Source of the DNA: Dioszegia crocea
Lineage: Eukaryota > Basidiomycota > Tremellomycetes > Tremellales > Bulleribasidiaceae
Direction of reading: 5' to 3'
Assembly: GCA_001600615.1 (NCBI GenBank)
Contig: BCKK01000009.1
Coordinates: forward strand, 186,156-250,155
Length of the DNA stretch: 64,000 nt
Part shown: piece after piece, positions 22,570 to 33,682 of the stretch
How the letters are laid out: the number at the start of each line of letters is the position of its first letter
Numbering within the stretch: position 1 is the first letter of the stretch
The notes under the pieces: generated by a model
What the model saw: the letters and a program-made list of their open reading frames with translations, nothing else
Databases searched by the model: none
What the model was told of the DNA's origin: nothing
Made by a program: the position numbers and the translations under genes

Positions 22570-25197
22570 ATGGCTAGTAGTACAGTCAAGGTCACCAGTG
22601 GCGATGGTCGAGGAGTCGGCCAGGGGAAAGGGCTGTCGGGGAGCAAGTATGCTCAAAGCAAAAAAGCGCTCATGGCGACTATCAACGAGATCCGCTCGAC
22701 CGGCGCGGCGGTGGATGTCGAGTGAGTCTATCCATATCGCGGTGGGGGTAAGCTGACATTTCTAGTCTGCCTACGATAGTAGTGGCTGGTAATCAGTCTA
22801 GTGGGAAGTCTTCCCTGATTGAGGCCATTTCTGGTGTAAGTCTTGATCCGCGAGTGTAATTGGATCAAAGGTTGATGAGTCAGATCAACCTCCCTCGAGC
22901 TGTCGGGACTTGTACTCGTGTACCTATCGAAGTCCGACTGCGTCAAGATAATGTGGAGTGGAGCTGTATCATAAAGGTTCGAAGAGAAGGTAGCGATCAG
23001 GAGGTACGTTGAGTTCCGCTGAATTTGAAGTCCAAGCTGACGGTTCAGGACGACGGACGCAAGCCAGAAGTTCCCTTCGGTAAACCCATCATCGACCCTA
23101 CTCTCGTCGAATCTTCCATTCGCCGTGCTCAACTTGGTATCCTCAATCCTTCAGTCCAGCTGGAGAGATTCGTCAGCTATGCACTCCCCGAGGAAGAGGA
23201 TCCCCGACCGCTTGGTTCCGAAAAGCAACACGCCTTCTCGAAGGATGTCATCGTCCTGGAAATTACCGGTCCTGATCAGACAGATCTGACTCTGGTCGAT
23301 CTGCCGGGTATCATCCAGAATGTCGGAGAGAATGAGGACCCAGGGAATATCCAATTGATTGAGAATATGGTCAGGAGCTACATCAGCAAGGATTGTCTGA
23401 TTTTGCTGGTCATCACTATGAAAGGTATGTTTTGGGAGCCTGCTTTTGCTGATGATGCTAGACGACATTCAGAATCAAAAGGCAGCGCTACTGGCGAGAG
23501 AAGCAGATCCAAACGGCAAGCGGACTATCGGTGTTCTGACCAAGGTGGATACGTTGCAGGGACGCAGTGAGACTGAGTTTTGGCTCAAGGTGGTACAGAA
23601 TCAGCGGGATAAGCTTACGCATGGCTACTATGTGAGTCTCTACGCTATCGTGGCTGACTCTTAGGTCACTTGACAGCCCAATGCAGATGAGCTCGCGGCC
23701 GGTATATCATTTTCCGACGCCCGAGAGCAAGAGGATGCGTTCTTTCAAAAACAAACACCTTGGAAGGATCTGGATCGACAGTTCAAAAAGCGGCTGGGAA
23801 CGAAGAATTTAGCCATGTTTCTCAGTGATCAATTATCATTCTTCATTAAGACCAAGTGAGTAGATGCGCTTCCTTGTGAGACCCCTTGCTGAGTGTAGAC
23901 TGCCCGAGTTGGAGAAGCAAATTGGAGACAGGCATCGCGAGATCGACTCAGAACTCCGGAAATTGGGTAAAGAACCTACCGACGATCCCATCAACGCTCT
24001 CTTGAGTCTGGTGACGAGTTTCGAATTGGACATCTTGAAGAACACCGATGGTGCACCGGATTACGCCAGATTTATGCAGAGTTTCAACGCTCTTAGCAAG
24101 GCATTCAAGGTGGAAATTGAGGGGACCAGGCCGAAGTTCTTACAAAAGGAGCGGAAAGAGGCCGGGGGTCCCGATGCCGCGATACGGGATAGAGAGGGTT
24201 TGGAGATCATCATGGCCGACCCAAAATTACCTGCTTATCTGGATGATATGAGACTGCACATCCAAAGGTACGTCATTACTCCCGACTACAATACTGATCT
24301 GTCCAGCTGTCGCACGCGAGAACTACCAAATCAGACTCCTCAATCCGCTTGCGACAAACTCATTAAGCGGTCCACGGCTGACTGGGATGAGATCGCCCTG
24401 AACCTGTTGGAAGAGGTGAAGCCGGTGGTCAAGATATTGCTGGATGATCTGATCCGGGATTCATTTGGGAAATACACCTACGGCGGCCTGCCGGGTTCGG
24501 TCGGGTGCGTTCTTCTAGGTTTGGCAAAGACAAGCGTTGACTCGGCAGCACGATCGTCGATGACCAGCTCGCTGTACTGTTCAAGAACGCTCAGGATCAG
24601 ATCCGAAAATTTGTAGCCATGGAACGGCGACCTTACACACAAAACGATCACTATCTCGACACGAACACGGACAAATACCTCGCCCAGTTCAAAAGTCTGA
24701 AACGGAAACGAGGTGAAGAGGGTGAGGCTACGCCAACTACAGTCGACAAGGCGGAAAAGAAGAAGGCGGTCTCTGCCGCGCTGGCCCATCTCGCCATGGC
24801 GGGACAGCCGGGAGTGACGGAGGAGGATCTGCGCAGGTTACAAAAGCCGGACGAGTATGAGACGGAGTTGGACCTCATGGCCAGGACTTGTGCATATTGG
24901 CAAGTCGCACTGAAGGTGGGCTGGCTGGTCTTCATCGAGGTCGCACAGACGCTGATTCTATAGCGCGTAATCGATAACATTCCCCGTTGTATCGACACCG
25001 AGTTCCTCGAACCCCTCTCTAAGACCATCAAGAATGCCCTCATTAACGAACTCAAGGTGTTTGGCGAGGATGCCCAGGCGAGATGCAAAGAGTATCTGGA
25101 TGAGGCACCGGATGTGGCCGAGCACAGAAAGGACCTGACGGTAAGGAAGGCGAGATTGGGAGACGCGAAAGTAGCACTTAGGAGGTTCAAGATGTAG
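22570..25197 (+). CDS. Dynamin-like large GTPase (Mx-like), copy A
   Basis: A large GTPase of about 750 residues that would assemble on membranes and use GTP hydrolysis for remodelling. The GTPase domain has G1 GNQSSGKS (about residue 59), G2 Thr in RAVGTCTRVP, G3 DLPG and G4 TKVD, all intact. The stalk follows, then a GTPase effector domain ending in CAYWQVALKRVIDNIPRCIDTEF...CKEYLDEAPDVAEHRKDL. No PH domain or TM segment is seen. It lacks the look of Vps1 or Dnm1 and resembles fungal Mx-like dynamins. ATG at 22570 begins MASSTVKV; about nine introns. The gene is convergent with a clear paralogue at 29082-31879, with the SET-domain gene between them. Its biological role is inferred only from the family. 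Confidence 0.85.
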
Positions 25198-25702
25198 GAG
25201 GAGTAGTATAGGGAGGGGACTTGTGTGGGCGAGTTCTTCTTTTTGGTCACCTTGAGCGTTTATAATGATAGATTTGGTCTCGTGTTATCATTCCGGGATC
25301 ATTTCGAGCATCCGTGTGGAGGTGCAGACACGTCACGCGAAGCCGCATGATTGAACCTCACCTGTTCTGGGAACGTACAGATCGGGTGTCCAATGTCTGG
25401 CAGGTCTGAAATGTTGTGCAATGTGCATTTTCACACTGTGAAGGATAGATTCTCAACATTGAGTGAGCATTCACATGGAAGCAAACTTGAAAGCAAACTG
25501 ATTTCTCCGACCTCATCCCCTTGTCTAGCCCTCGGCCAGCTAGATCCCATCCAATCATGCTGAGCCTTCGGCACAGAACTTTGGCCTTACGTGTGCTCAT
25601 CTGGAGACATGAGCATAGTATGATGTGCGTGACCCAAAATGATGAACATACAGCTGAGATCCGCAATACGCCCAGTAGATGACCCAGTAGATCCGACGTT
25701 CC
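25198..25702. other. Intergenic between convergent dynamin A and SET genes
   Basis: 3' flanks of two genes pointing at each other. No RNA gene or repeat seen. Confidence 0.5.
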
Positions 25703-28429
25703 TCACCAGAACCCGAAGTACTTTGCCACCGGTGCAAATATCCCATCTACGAGACCCTTATCCGCAGCGACGAATGATGCCGCCGTGATTGACTCCGAGA
25801 CCGCCGCGAGCAAATGAGGCGAAGGAAGGTTGACGATGCTAATTATTGTTGACTCCACCGACAGCTCGCTGGTGTGTGGAGGCGAGATGGGAATGATGGG
25901 TGAGGGCTGACTAAGTGTGGAAAGAGCAGAACGTTTCGGTGCAACTTTCAAGATAGCCGGTGAGCCAGATTCTGATGCAGAGCCAGGGTAATCGAGGCCA
26001 AGCTGGGAGATAGCATTCGGGTGTCCAAGACGAAATCGTGAAGTGACCGATGGTATTGTGGAGTAATGTAATAGGGAAGGAGTGGAACACAAGGAGATTT
26101 TGAGAGGGATTGAGGAGGTGAGGGGTGTCGAGGGGGTTTGGCGTATGACGGCGTAACTTTTTGGTGATGGTGTAGGTGATGGGAATGTCGATAAGGGAGG
26201 TGTGATGGGGTTGAGTATAGCACCGCAGCTGTAATCCTCCATTTCCCCGCCATCCTGGCTGTCGCCCCCTTCATCAAACACCACCTCTGTCTCCTCATCC
26301 GTACGTCCTCTACCGGGCTCAACCTTGACGAGGATATGGCCTGCCTGAGACCCAGTGCTGTCCAGATTCATATCCGCCCAATCCACATCCCCATCCTCTT
26401 CGCTCTCACCTCCATCTTCATCTCTACCTTCATTCGCAACTTCGTCATCATCCTCGGTATAATCTTTATTCTGATCATCGACATCGTCAATCTCTCCATT
26501 TCGCTCATCCTCCTCAAACGCATGGGCGTCGTGGAAGACCGCCACCCCAGTGAAGGATGACCCACATCTTCTCAGTGGACTAGCCACATCTGCCCCAAAA
26601 TCGCTCCCTCTCCCCGATTCTCCACCGTCTCCCTCCGACATAGCCTCCAGTACATCACTCGTACATCTTCGCCCTACCATATGATCTCCGCCAGCCTCTT
26701 CTTCTTCTTCCTCCCATTCACTGACCTCCAGCAAAGCCGGAACTGACAGCGCGAACTTCTTCGCCTTAGATCGTTTCCGCTTGGTGACGTTCGGAGGGGT
26801 CCCTTCGAATTTGAGCGGAGTGCGACGAGGAGAATTGGCAGTGGAGCTCCGCCAGACGATATGCTGACGTCGGGGGGAAGGGGTTCTGGGCTGGTTGTCA
26901 TGCTCGAGGTCGGAGCATGGGGGGAGATGTGGTGAGCGAGCGTGGGAGGATATCCGATAGAAAGGTTTGAACCGAGGGAATGGGGTGATGGAGAATTTGG
27001 GTAGGGGAGGGATGGCGCCGTCGCTGTCGGTATCACTGATGGCGCAATTGAGGGAGTTTGGCGAAGAGGATGTTTCGGTCTCAATGATGGATATCCGGCG
27101 GCCGGGTATGGGCTTCGAGATTCTGGCGGAAGAAGTCGGGAGTGTAGGGGGGATAGGGATATCGTTGATCTGACTTCGCAATTGGCATGGTGGACATGCA
27201 CTATGCTAAGTCAGCGTCAAATCTCAAGTACGTGCAGATTTATGACATACCATTTTATGCCGCGAGCTTTGACTGAACCATCAGCCGCGTCCGCACCACG
27301 CATCAAAACTTTGACAGCGGAGTAGTATTCAAGGAATAAAGAATGGATCAAGCGAGACTTACAGTATTCTTCTCCGTAATCAAACGTCAACTCCTCGCCT
27401 TCCTGTATCTCCTTGATAGCTTTCAGATGGACTTTCGACACCGTGTCCCCAAATCCTGTGCCTCGCACAATGACGCAATTCGGATCGCACGAGGACTGTT
27501 GGGCATTAGATCGAAACTCGCAGATGAGGAGAGACTCACATTGACATTACGGATCGGACCCGTCATCTGCATCACCTTCTCGACCCTCGTCTTTCCCCCT
27601 CCCAAATCCCGCACGATCTGCACCCCGAACGCCTCGTTGACCCCTGATTGCGCTGGACTGTCATCATCGCCTAGCCAAATGAGCGTGCCCTGGGCTCCGC
27701 GCACCTTGTCACCGACATGCCACGCCGCACCAGATAAGAGGGCCAATTGAGGCCGGCCAGGAGTGAGAGTGGTGTTTACGCCGATCTTTGCGGAGCTGCT
27801 TCGAGCCAATTCCGCCCAACATTCCGCGAAGCTAGCTGGATTCAGCATTAGATCACTACCAGGCATATCGAAGAGACTCACATCCGGATGTGTGCCTTAC
27901 CGACATGAGATGTCGATACGAGTCCGTGTCTGTTTTATATCAGCGGCATTTCCTGATGGAAACCAAATGACTGAAGCTTACTTTACCATCTGGCTCGTAT
28001 AGCTGGTCTCGCGCGTAAGTTGCCCAATATCGACGCGATCAAGCTACAAGATCAGCATGGCCAGGAAAGATCTCAAACTCGAGGACCCACGTTAGATCGA
28101 GCCATGCCTCCTTTCTCAATATCAAGCGCTGCGAGTCCAGCATTCAATAGCGCCGAATGTTCATGCCCATCCTCGGACTCCACCGCGACTCCTCCATCTC
28201 TTATCGATAAAGAGGTTGCAGAAGCAGACATGATTTGATCGTCAAAGACCAAGGGAATATGCAAAGGATGTACAATCCCTCTGGCCATTCTGACGAGTTC
28301 TTTATCGGGTGCGGGAGCGGCCGGTGAGGGTGGGAGAGCGCAAGCTGACTGTTTGGTCAATCGCCGACGGAGACGATATGGACTGCGAGGGGGCCTTGTA
28401 GCTCTTGGCGAGCGCTTTGATTTCGACAT
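25703..28429 (-). CDS. SET-domain protein lysine methyltransferase (Set9/KMT5-like)
   Basis: Begins MSKSKRSPRATRPPRS at 28429. Spliced exons give QLTRETSYTSQM...SASFAECWAELARSS, then GRPQLALLSGAAWHVGDKV (SET strand opening). Next come RNVN|SSCDPNCVIVRG, IQEGEELTFDYGEEYF and, through two introns, GIKCACPPCQL, a CxCxxC post-SET cluster. This order (DPNC, GEE.T..YG..YF, CxCxxC) fits SUV4-20/Set9 H4K20 enzymes. A disordered, acidic C-terminal region of about 490 residues follows, with a basic stretch KRKRSKAKKF. The usual NHxC motif reads N-S-S-C here, at a splice junction, so catalytic competence is uncertain. The post-SET Cys cluster appears only when a small 27.3-kb exon is spliced in. The gene lies between two convergent dynamin paralogues. 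A different SET class cannot be excluded. Confidence 0.65.
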
Positions 28430-29081
28430 TGTCGGCTAGCTGGGTGTGATGCGGGGGTTTCGTCCCACTGATGGGCTGACCGGTGGTGGGGGCGGGCTGG
28501 CTGAGCGGTCGAGCTGAGTGTCCAAGGCCTTACAAGGTAGACAATTTTCACAAGGAACGCATCGATTGCAGCCTGAAGCTAAGGCTCAGTCACTGTCGAC
28601 TGTTGTTTACCTTGTAGAATATCAGTCAACATCAATCCACACAGACGCGAATCTAAAAGTCAGCTTCCAAAGGCTGCCGCGTTTTTAGGCCGCAACTCCT
28701 TGCAAACCGTCCGTTGCCCGTGTATATGATGTCGAGATTGAGGTTCGCAGGTGCTAGGTACATGTGCATGATGTCTCGCCTGTCGAGATCTGCGATTGCA
28801 CTAGCGCGTGAGATATAGGTGAATCATCGATGGTGGGCGAAGATGTCAATGATTTGGCCTGGCTAGGAATTGCTTCTTGAGGTAATTACCGTGAACGTGG
28901 CGGTGGTGGGACCATTGATGATGAGAGGACGATATGAGAGCTGAAGCTGACCGGCTGGACCTGACCATGTCCAACACATACATAGGGCTTCGCTAACAAT
29001 GACTAAGCATATACACTACACTATGCACTACACTATACAAGGACGGTTCCCCACTGCCTCCCTTCAGTTTCAGCCAAACCC
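28430..29081. other. Intergenic: SET gene promoter and dynamin B 3' end
   Basis: No gene supported; presumably promoter for the SET gene and terminator for dynamin B. Confidence 0.4.
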
Positions 29082-31879
29082 TTAACTCATCTTGAAGTTC
29101 CGAAGAGTGTCCTTCACCTCGCCCAGCCTTTGGAGCCGCACCTCCAGGTCGTTCCTCTGTTCCGCAATATCCGGCGCCTCCTCCAGGTAGCCCTTGCACC
29201 TTTCCTTGGCATCACCTCCGGAAACTTTGAGCCCCGCCAGAAGCGCGTTTCTCATCGCCGTAGGCAAGGGTGTGATGAATACAAGATCGATCGCTCGGGG
29301 GATATTGTCGATAGTTCGCTGATGAGATCAGTGACTCAGTCGCAATATATGCGAGGTACGGGTTACTCACTTTGTAGGCAACTTTCCAGTACGCGCTGAC
29401 TTGAGCCATCAAGTTCAGCTCCGTCTCATACTCGTCGGTCGCCTGAAGCTTGGGCAGATCCTCCTCCTTGAGACCTGTCAGACCCAAAGCAGCTAGTCCA
29501 GATAACACAGTGGTAACTTGCGCAGCTCTATCCGGTGCTGCTCCGGCAAGGACAGGAGGCTCAGAGGAAGGTTTGCGCTGCCCCTTGAGACGGGCGAGAT
29601 ACTTGGCGTGACAGGACTCGAGGTAGTGGATGTTGCGAGTGTAAGGGCGTCGTTCCATAGCCACCTGCTTTCTGATCTGCTCCTGTGTGGCGCTCAACAA
29701 CAGCTCAACATTCTCGCCGACGATTTGACTAAATCATCAGCGCTTGAAATGAAACAGAGTGCTCCGAAGACGAAACACTTACCCGATCGAGGATGTCAAA
29801 CCTCCATACGTGTAACTTCCGAATGTGTCCTGGACCATCTCGTCGAGAAGAACCTTAACAACAGGCTTGATGTCTTCCAGCAGATCCAGAGCGAGCTCTT
29901 CCCAGGTCGATGTGCATCGTTTGATGAGCTTGGCCAAAGCAGCCGGCGGTAGCTGATTCGGTAGTTCCCGAGTGCAACACCTGGTTCATCAGCCTTTGTT
30001 GCCGGTGCACGACTCACCCTTGTATATGAAGCCGCATATCGTCAAGGTTCATCGAGAAGTTTGGATCTTTCATGGTCTCCTTCAGGATGTTCTTGGTTCG
30101 GACATCGCCTACCAGGGTCCTAGAGTCTGGTGCGAGACGTACATCATGGGCAGGAGCAGAAGCGGCGCTCGAAAGCTCTCCTCCGAAGACCGGGACCAGT
30201 CCACTGTTAGCGAAGGAGCTACATGCTTTTGCTTGGTCGATAGGGAGGAAAGTCGGACTGGTCTTGCGTACAGTCTCGACAAATTTCCCGCCCAGCTCAT
30301 TCGAAGTCTGGATGAAATCTTCGCAATTCGCTTGACCCTCGATGTGCCGATTGATCGATATCTCGAAGTTGATCAAAAGCCCTTGCAAAGCGCCGAGGGG
30401 ATCATCGGAGGGTTTGTCACCAAGGTCAGCTAGGCTCTTTGCGAGTTGTCGGCATATATCCGCAGCTTGCCGCTCAAGCACCGGTAATCTGAAAGTGTAA
30501 ATAAACATTCCTGGAAAACGTACTTTGCCTGTATGAATAGCGATAGCTGATCGCTGAGAGCCGCGGCTAGATTCTTCGTACCAAGTCGTCTCTGCTGTGG
30601 CCGATCCAGCGTGTTCCAAGGTGCAGTACCGCTGAAGAATGTGTGTTCGAGCTCCCGAGCGCGCTCGAATGATATGCCTTCAAGAAGCTCATCAGAATCG
30701 GGTTGACGAGTAACCTGTAGCATGTAAACGCGAGCAGACTTCTGAACTACGGCGAGTACTTACATAGTAGCCGTGCTTGAGTATCGCCTCCGGATCCCTA
30801 TTTTGAACCACCTTGAGCCATCTCTGAACGCCGACCTGGGTTTGAACATCGTCAATCTTTGTGACGACGCCGATGGTCCGGCTGCCTGATGGGTCTGCTT
30901 GTAGAGCCAACATTGCAGCACTGGCACCTTGAATATCCTCTGTCGTACGTCAGCATGTCCAGCTAATGCTTGAGTGTTAAGATGGAAGCGTACCTATTGC
31001 AGGAAGAACAAGGAGGATCAAGCAATCTTTACTGATGTAACTCTTGACCATGTTCCGGATCAACGCAATGTCTTCTTCCGGTCCATTCTGAATGATTCCA
31101 GGTAGATCGACGAGAGTAAGATCGGTCTGATGTGGACCCGTAATCTCAATTACAATCATATCGTTGGAAAAACGGAATTGTTGGCTTGACCCCAGAGGTT
31201 GGGCGTCTGGGACGTTGGGTATCTCGTATGTGAGAAACTTGTTGGACTGGACTGACGGGTTGAGCACCGCGAACTGAGCCAGCCGGACGGCGTATTCGAC
31301 TTTGTCAGGATCAGTGATGGGGTCACCAAAGGCGACTTCAGGCTGGCTCCCGTTGCTAGCGCTCTATCTGATCAGCATGATTCTCGAACGTGGAATACCA
31401 GAACATTGGGGCAGACTGACTTGTAGGTCACTGCTCTCACGACGGATCTTCATGACGCACTTCCACTCCACATCCTCTTGCCTCAGCCGGACCTCAATGG
31501 GTACACGCGTACAGGTGCCCTCAGCACGAGGAAGCTTGATCTGAGACATATTAGCCTCGTTTCTCAGACGACGAAGGAAGAAATCGACAGACTTACCGCA
31601 GATATCGCCTCGATGAGAGATGATTTCCCACTTGACTGATTACCCGCAACGACAATTGAAGGCAGGCTGTGCTCATTAGCGACAATCGACAGCCGGGGTG
31701 TGACAATCCACTCACTCGTGATCAACGGCAGCGCCAGTCGAGCGAATGCCGTTCATCATACCCATAAGTGCCTTCTTGCGACGAGCATAGTTGGTATCGA
31801 AAAGACCCTTGAGAGCCGAGATGTCGTTCTCCACAGCGGTGGAATCGATCGCTTTACCATTCGTCTTTACTCCATTCAT
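29082..31879 (-). CDS. Dynamin-like large GTPase (Mx-like), copy B
   Basis: Paralogue of copy A with the same order of elements. G1 is GNQSSGKS, G2 region RAEGTCTRVPIEVRLRQ, G3 DLPGIIQN, G4 TKID. A stalk follows, then an effector domain with SAYWKVAYKRTIDNIPRAIDLVF and CKGYLEEAPDIAEQRNDLEVR. It starts at ATG 31879 (MNGVKTNGKAIDS) and ends FKMS with TAA at 29082. The N-terminal leader differs from copy A, but both share a KKALM...IRSTGAAVD stretch before the GTPase domain. Stalk regions are clearly diverged, so the duplication is old and both copies look functional. About ten short introns. The gene is convergent with copy A and divergent from PET191. A membrane-remodelling role is inferred from the family. 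Confidence 0.85.
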
Positions 31880-32484
31880 GATGAGTAGAATGAATGATAG
31901 ATGAAGTGAGTAGTGAGATAGATAGCCTGGGAAAAGACCTTTGACGGACCAGATGGCGTTCCCACATGATCCACATGACCTGAGGCAGATGACCTCGGTC
32001 GAGAGGATTCGCTCCGGCCCTGTCATCATCGCCCGCCTCCCATTAGGTGTTCGACAGAGACAACTTTGCCGCCATAAGTTACGCACAGCGAGCCTATCAT
32101 CCTGCTTGAGGGTATGGTTGTGTGAGAATTACCGATAATGTGAAGCAATATCAGAGCGGGAATCGCCCAGGGCAGCGTCGGATCGAATTGATGAACAGGG
32201 CTATCGTCTCATTGCCCGTCCCAGTGCACAGTGTACCGAGTCATCGACATGAAGCGCATAGTACCTTTCAATGCCTGCGCACTAGCCGGCGGATGCGGTA
32301 AAAACTAGGTACAAGGTGGATAAGCAAAGGCAAGGCAGAGACGAGAGGTACTATTATGGCGGCAATAGATCATCATCCATCCGGGACAAACCGGACTCAA
32401 TGAATCGATCATCCATCCATCCATCTAACCCCTCCAACTAACATCCCCAACCCACATACCCACCCTCACTCCTTAGTCGCAGAG
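31880..32484. other. Divergent promoter region, dynamin B and PET191
   Basis: About 600 nt with a TCCA-rich stretch (catccatccatccat near 32410) before PET191. No gene seen. Confidence 0.45.
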
Positions 32485-33041
32485 ATGTCACCACCAGCAG
32501 CCTGTCACTCGATCCGGGAAGATCTCGTAGCATGTCTCGTTCGAACAGATTGGTGAGTTTTCCCCTTCGATATGCGATCCACCTAATCTACACATCTCCT
32601 CACACTCAGACTATAGAAACTATAGAAGAACCAGACGCTCATCATACAGTGTCCTACGATCCGGGAAGACACCTCAGGAATGCCTTAAATCGCCCGATCT
32701 ACCTATCCAATGTCAACATCTCATTACCGCGTTTGCAGATTGTAAAAAGGGCATGGTGAGTCATGGGGTCATAGTCGATGGATACGAGGCTGTGGGAGGA
32801 GTAGGCTGGGGCTGGATGGAAGATCTTGGATGACGGAGGTGAGGCGGAGGTTGGGTGGTGGAAAGGATGATGGCGGCATGGGGCTCTTCTAGATCCTCGA
32901 AGACCTCCTAGCTGATTGAAATAGCTCGACCCTAAGAGACGATTCAGAGGGAATCATTTGTCTCATAAAGCAGCGGGCGAAGATGGGTTCGGGGCAGGTC
33001 AGGGGACGGTGGATATCACTCCTGATGAGAAGGGGAGATGA
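32485..33041 (+). CDS. PET191: Cytochrome c oxidase assembly factor PET191 (COA5)
   Basis: A 96-residue twin-CX9C-type protein of the mitochondrial intermembrane space needed for complex IV assembly. Three exons are required: 32485-32552, 32650-32755 and 32925-33041 (291 nt, 97 codons). Exon 1 gives MSPPAACHSIREDLVACLVRTD. Exon 2 gives VLRSGKTPQECL and PIQCQHLITAFADCKKGM. Exon 3 gives LDPKRRFRGN, the family's most conserved segment, then a hydrophilic tail. Junction TG|T creates the Cys of TDCV. Cysteines at 7, 17, 23, 34, 44 and 54 match the family pattern. An ATG at 32532 in another frame suggests a misleading small protein. Introns are 97 and 169 nt with a gctgat branch in the second. It is transcribed away from dynamin B. 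Confidence 0.85.
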
Positions 33042-33682
33042 GGGGATCTGAGACTGAGGGGGGACTGGGAAATAAGGTGTTCGGGGGGATTGGGGATCAG
33101 CCTCGGCGCTCGACGTCCGATTTCTGAGGATGGATAGGGTGGACGGATGGAGCTATGCTTGAAGGCCATAAATTTGAGTGGAGGGATTTGGGGCGGTAGA
33201 AAGCCAGGGAACGACAGATACGGAGCTGAGGATCTCTCGCGAATCCTGGAATTAGACCACGATCAGGCCACCAGACCCTTCTCTCCACTCCGTCCCGCTG
33301 CACGGCTGCAAAGATGGATGAAGACGCGCTAGGCGGACAGGCAGGGCTCGAAATGTATGTACATTATAATATACAACTTTTTGATCTGATGTTCTCTATG
33401 ATGGGAAATACGAATACCTGATCTACCCTACTCCGACTCATGCTCCTTCCCGCGATCGATACTTCGCATCTTCCTCTCTGCTCCTTGTGCCCATCTGCCT
33501 CCCCACTATGACTCCTCAACTGACGCTTGATGGCCTTTTGACATGATCGACCTCAATCTTCCCATTCTCCCGCATACGCGTATCGTCTGCTCTCCCCCCC
33601 AGCCCTCCATTCCCTCCTGGGTGACATCACTCATCCCCCTCCCCTTCCTCCGACCTCCACTGTCCAACCCCCATCCTCATCT
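33042..33682. other. Intergenic between convergent PET191 and HUS1
   Basis: 3' flanks only. Short frames on both strands have no motifs. Confidence 0.5.

Noticed and set aside
32532..32759. Small protein starting MSRSNRL
   Set aside because: It is an alternative frame of PET191. The PET191 frame with TG|T splicing restores all cysteines and the KRRFRGN motif.
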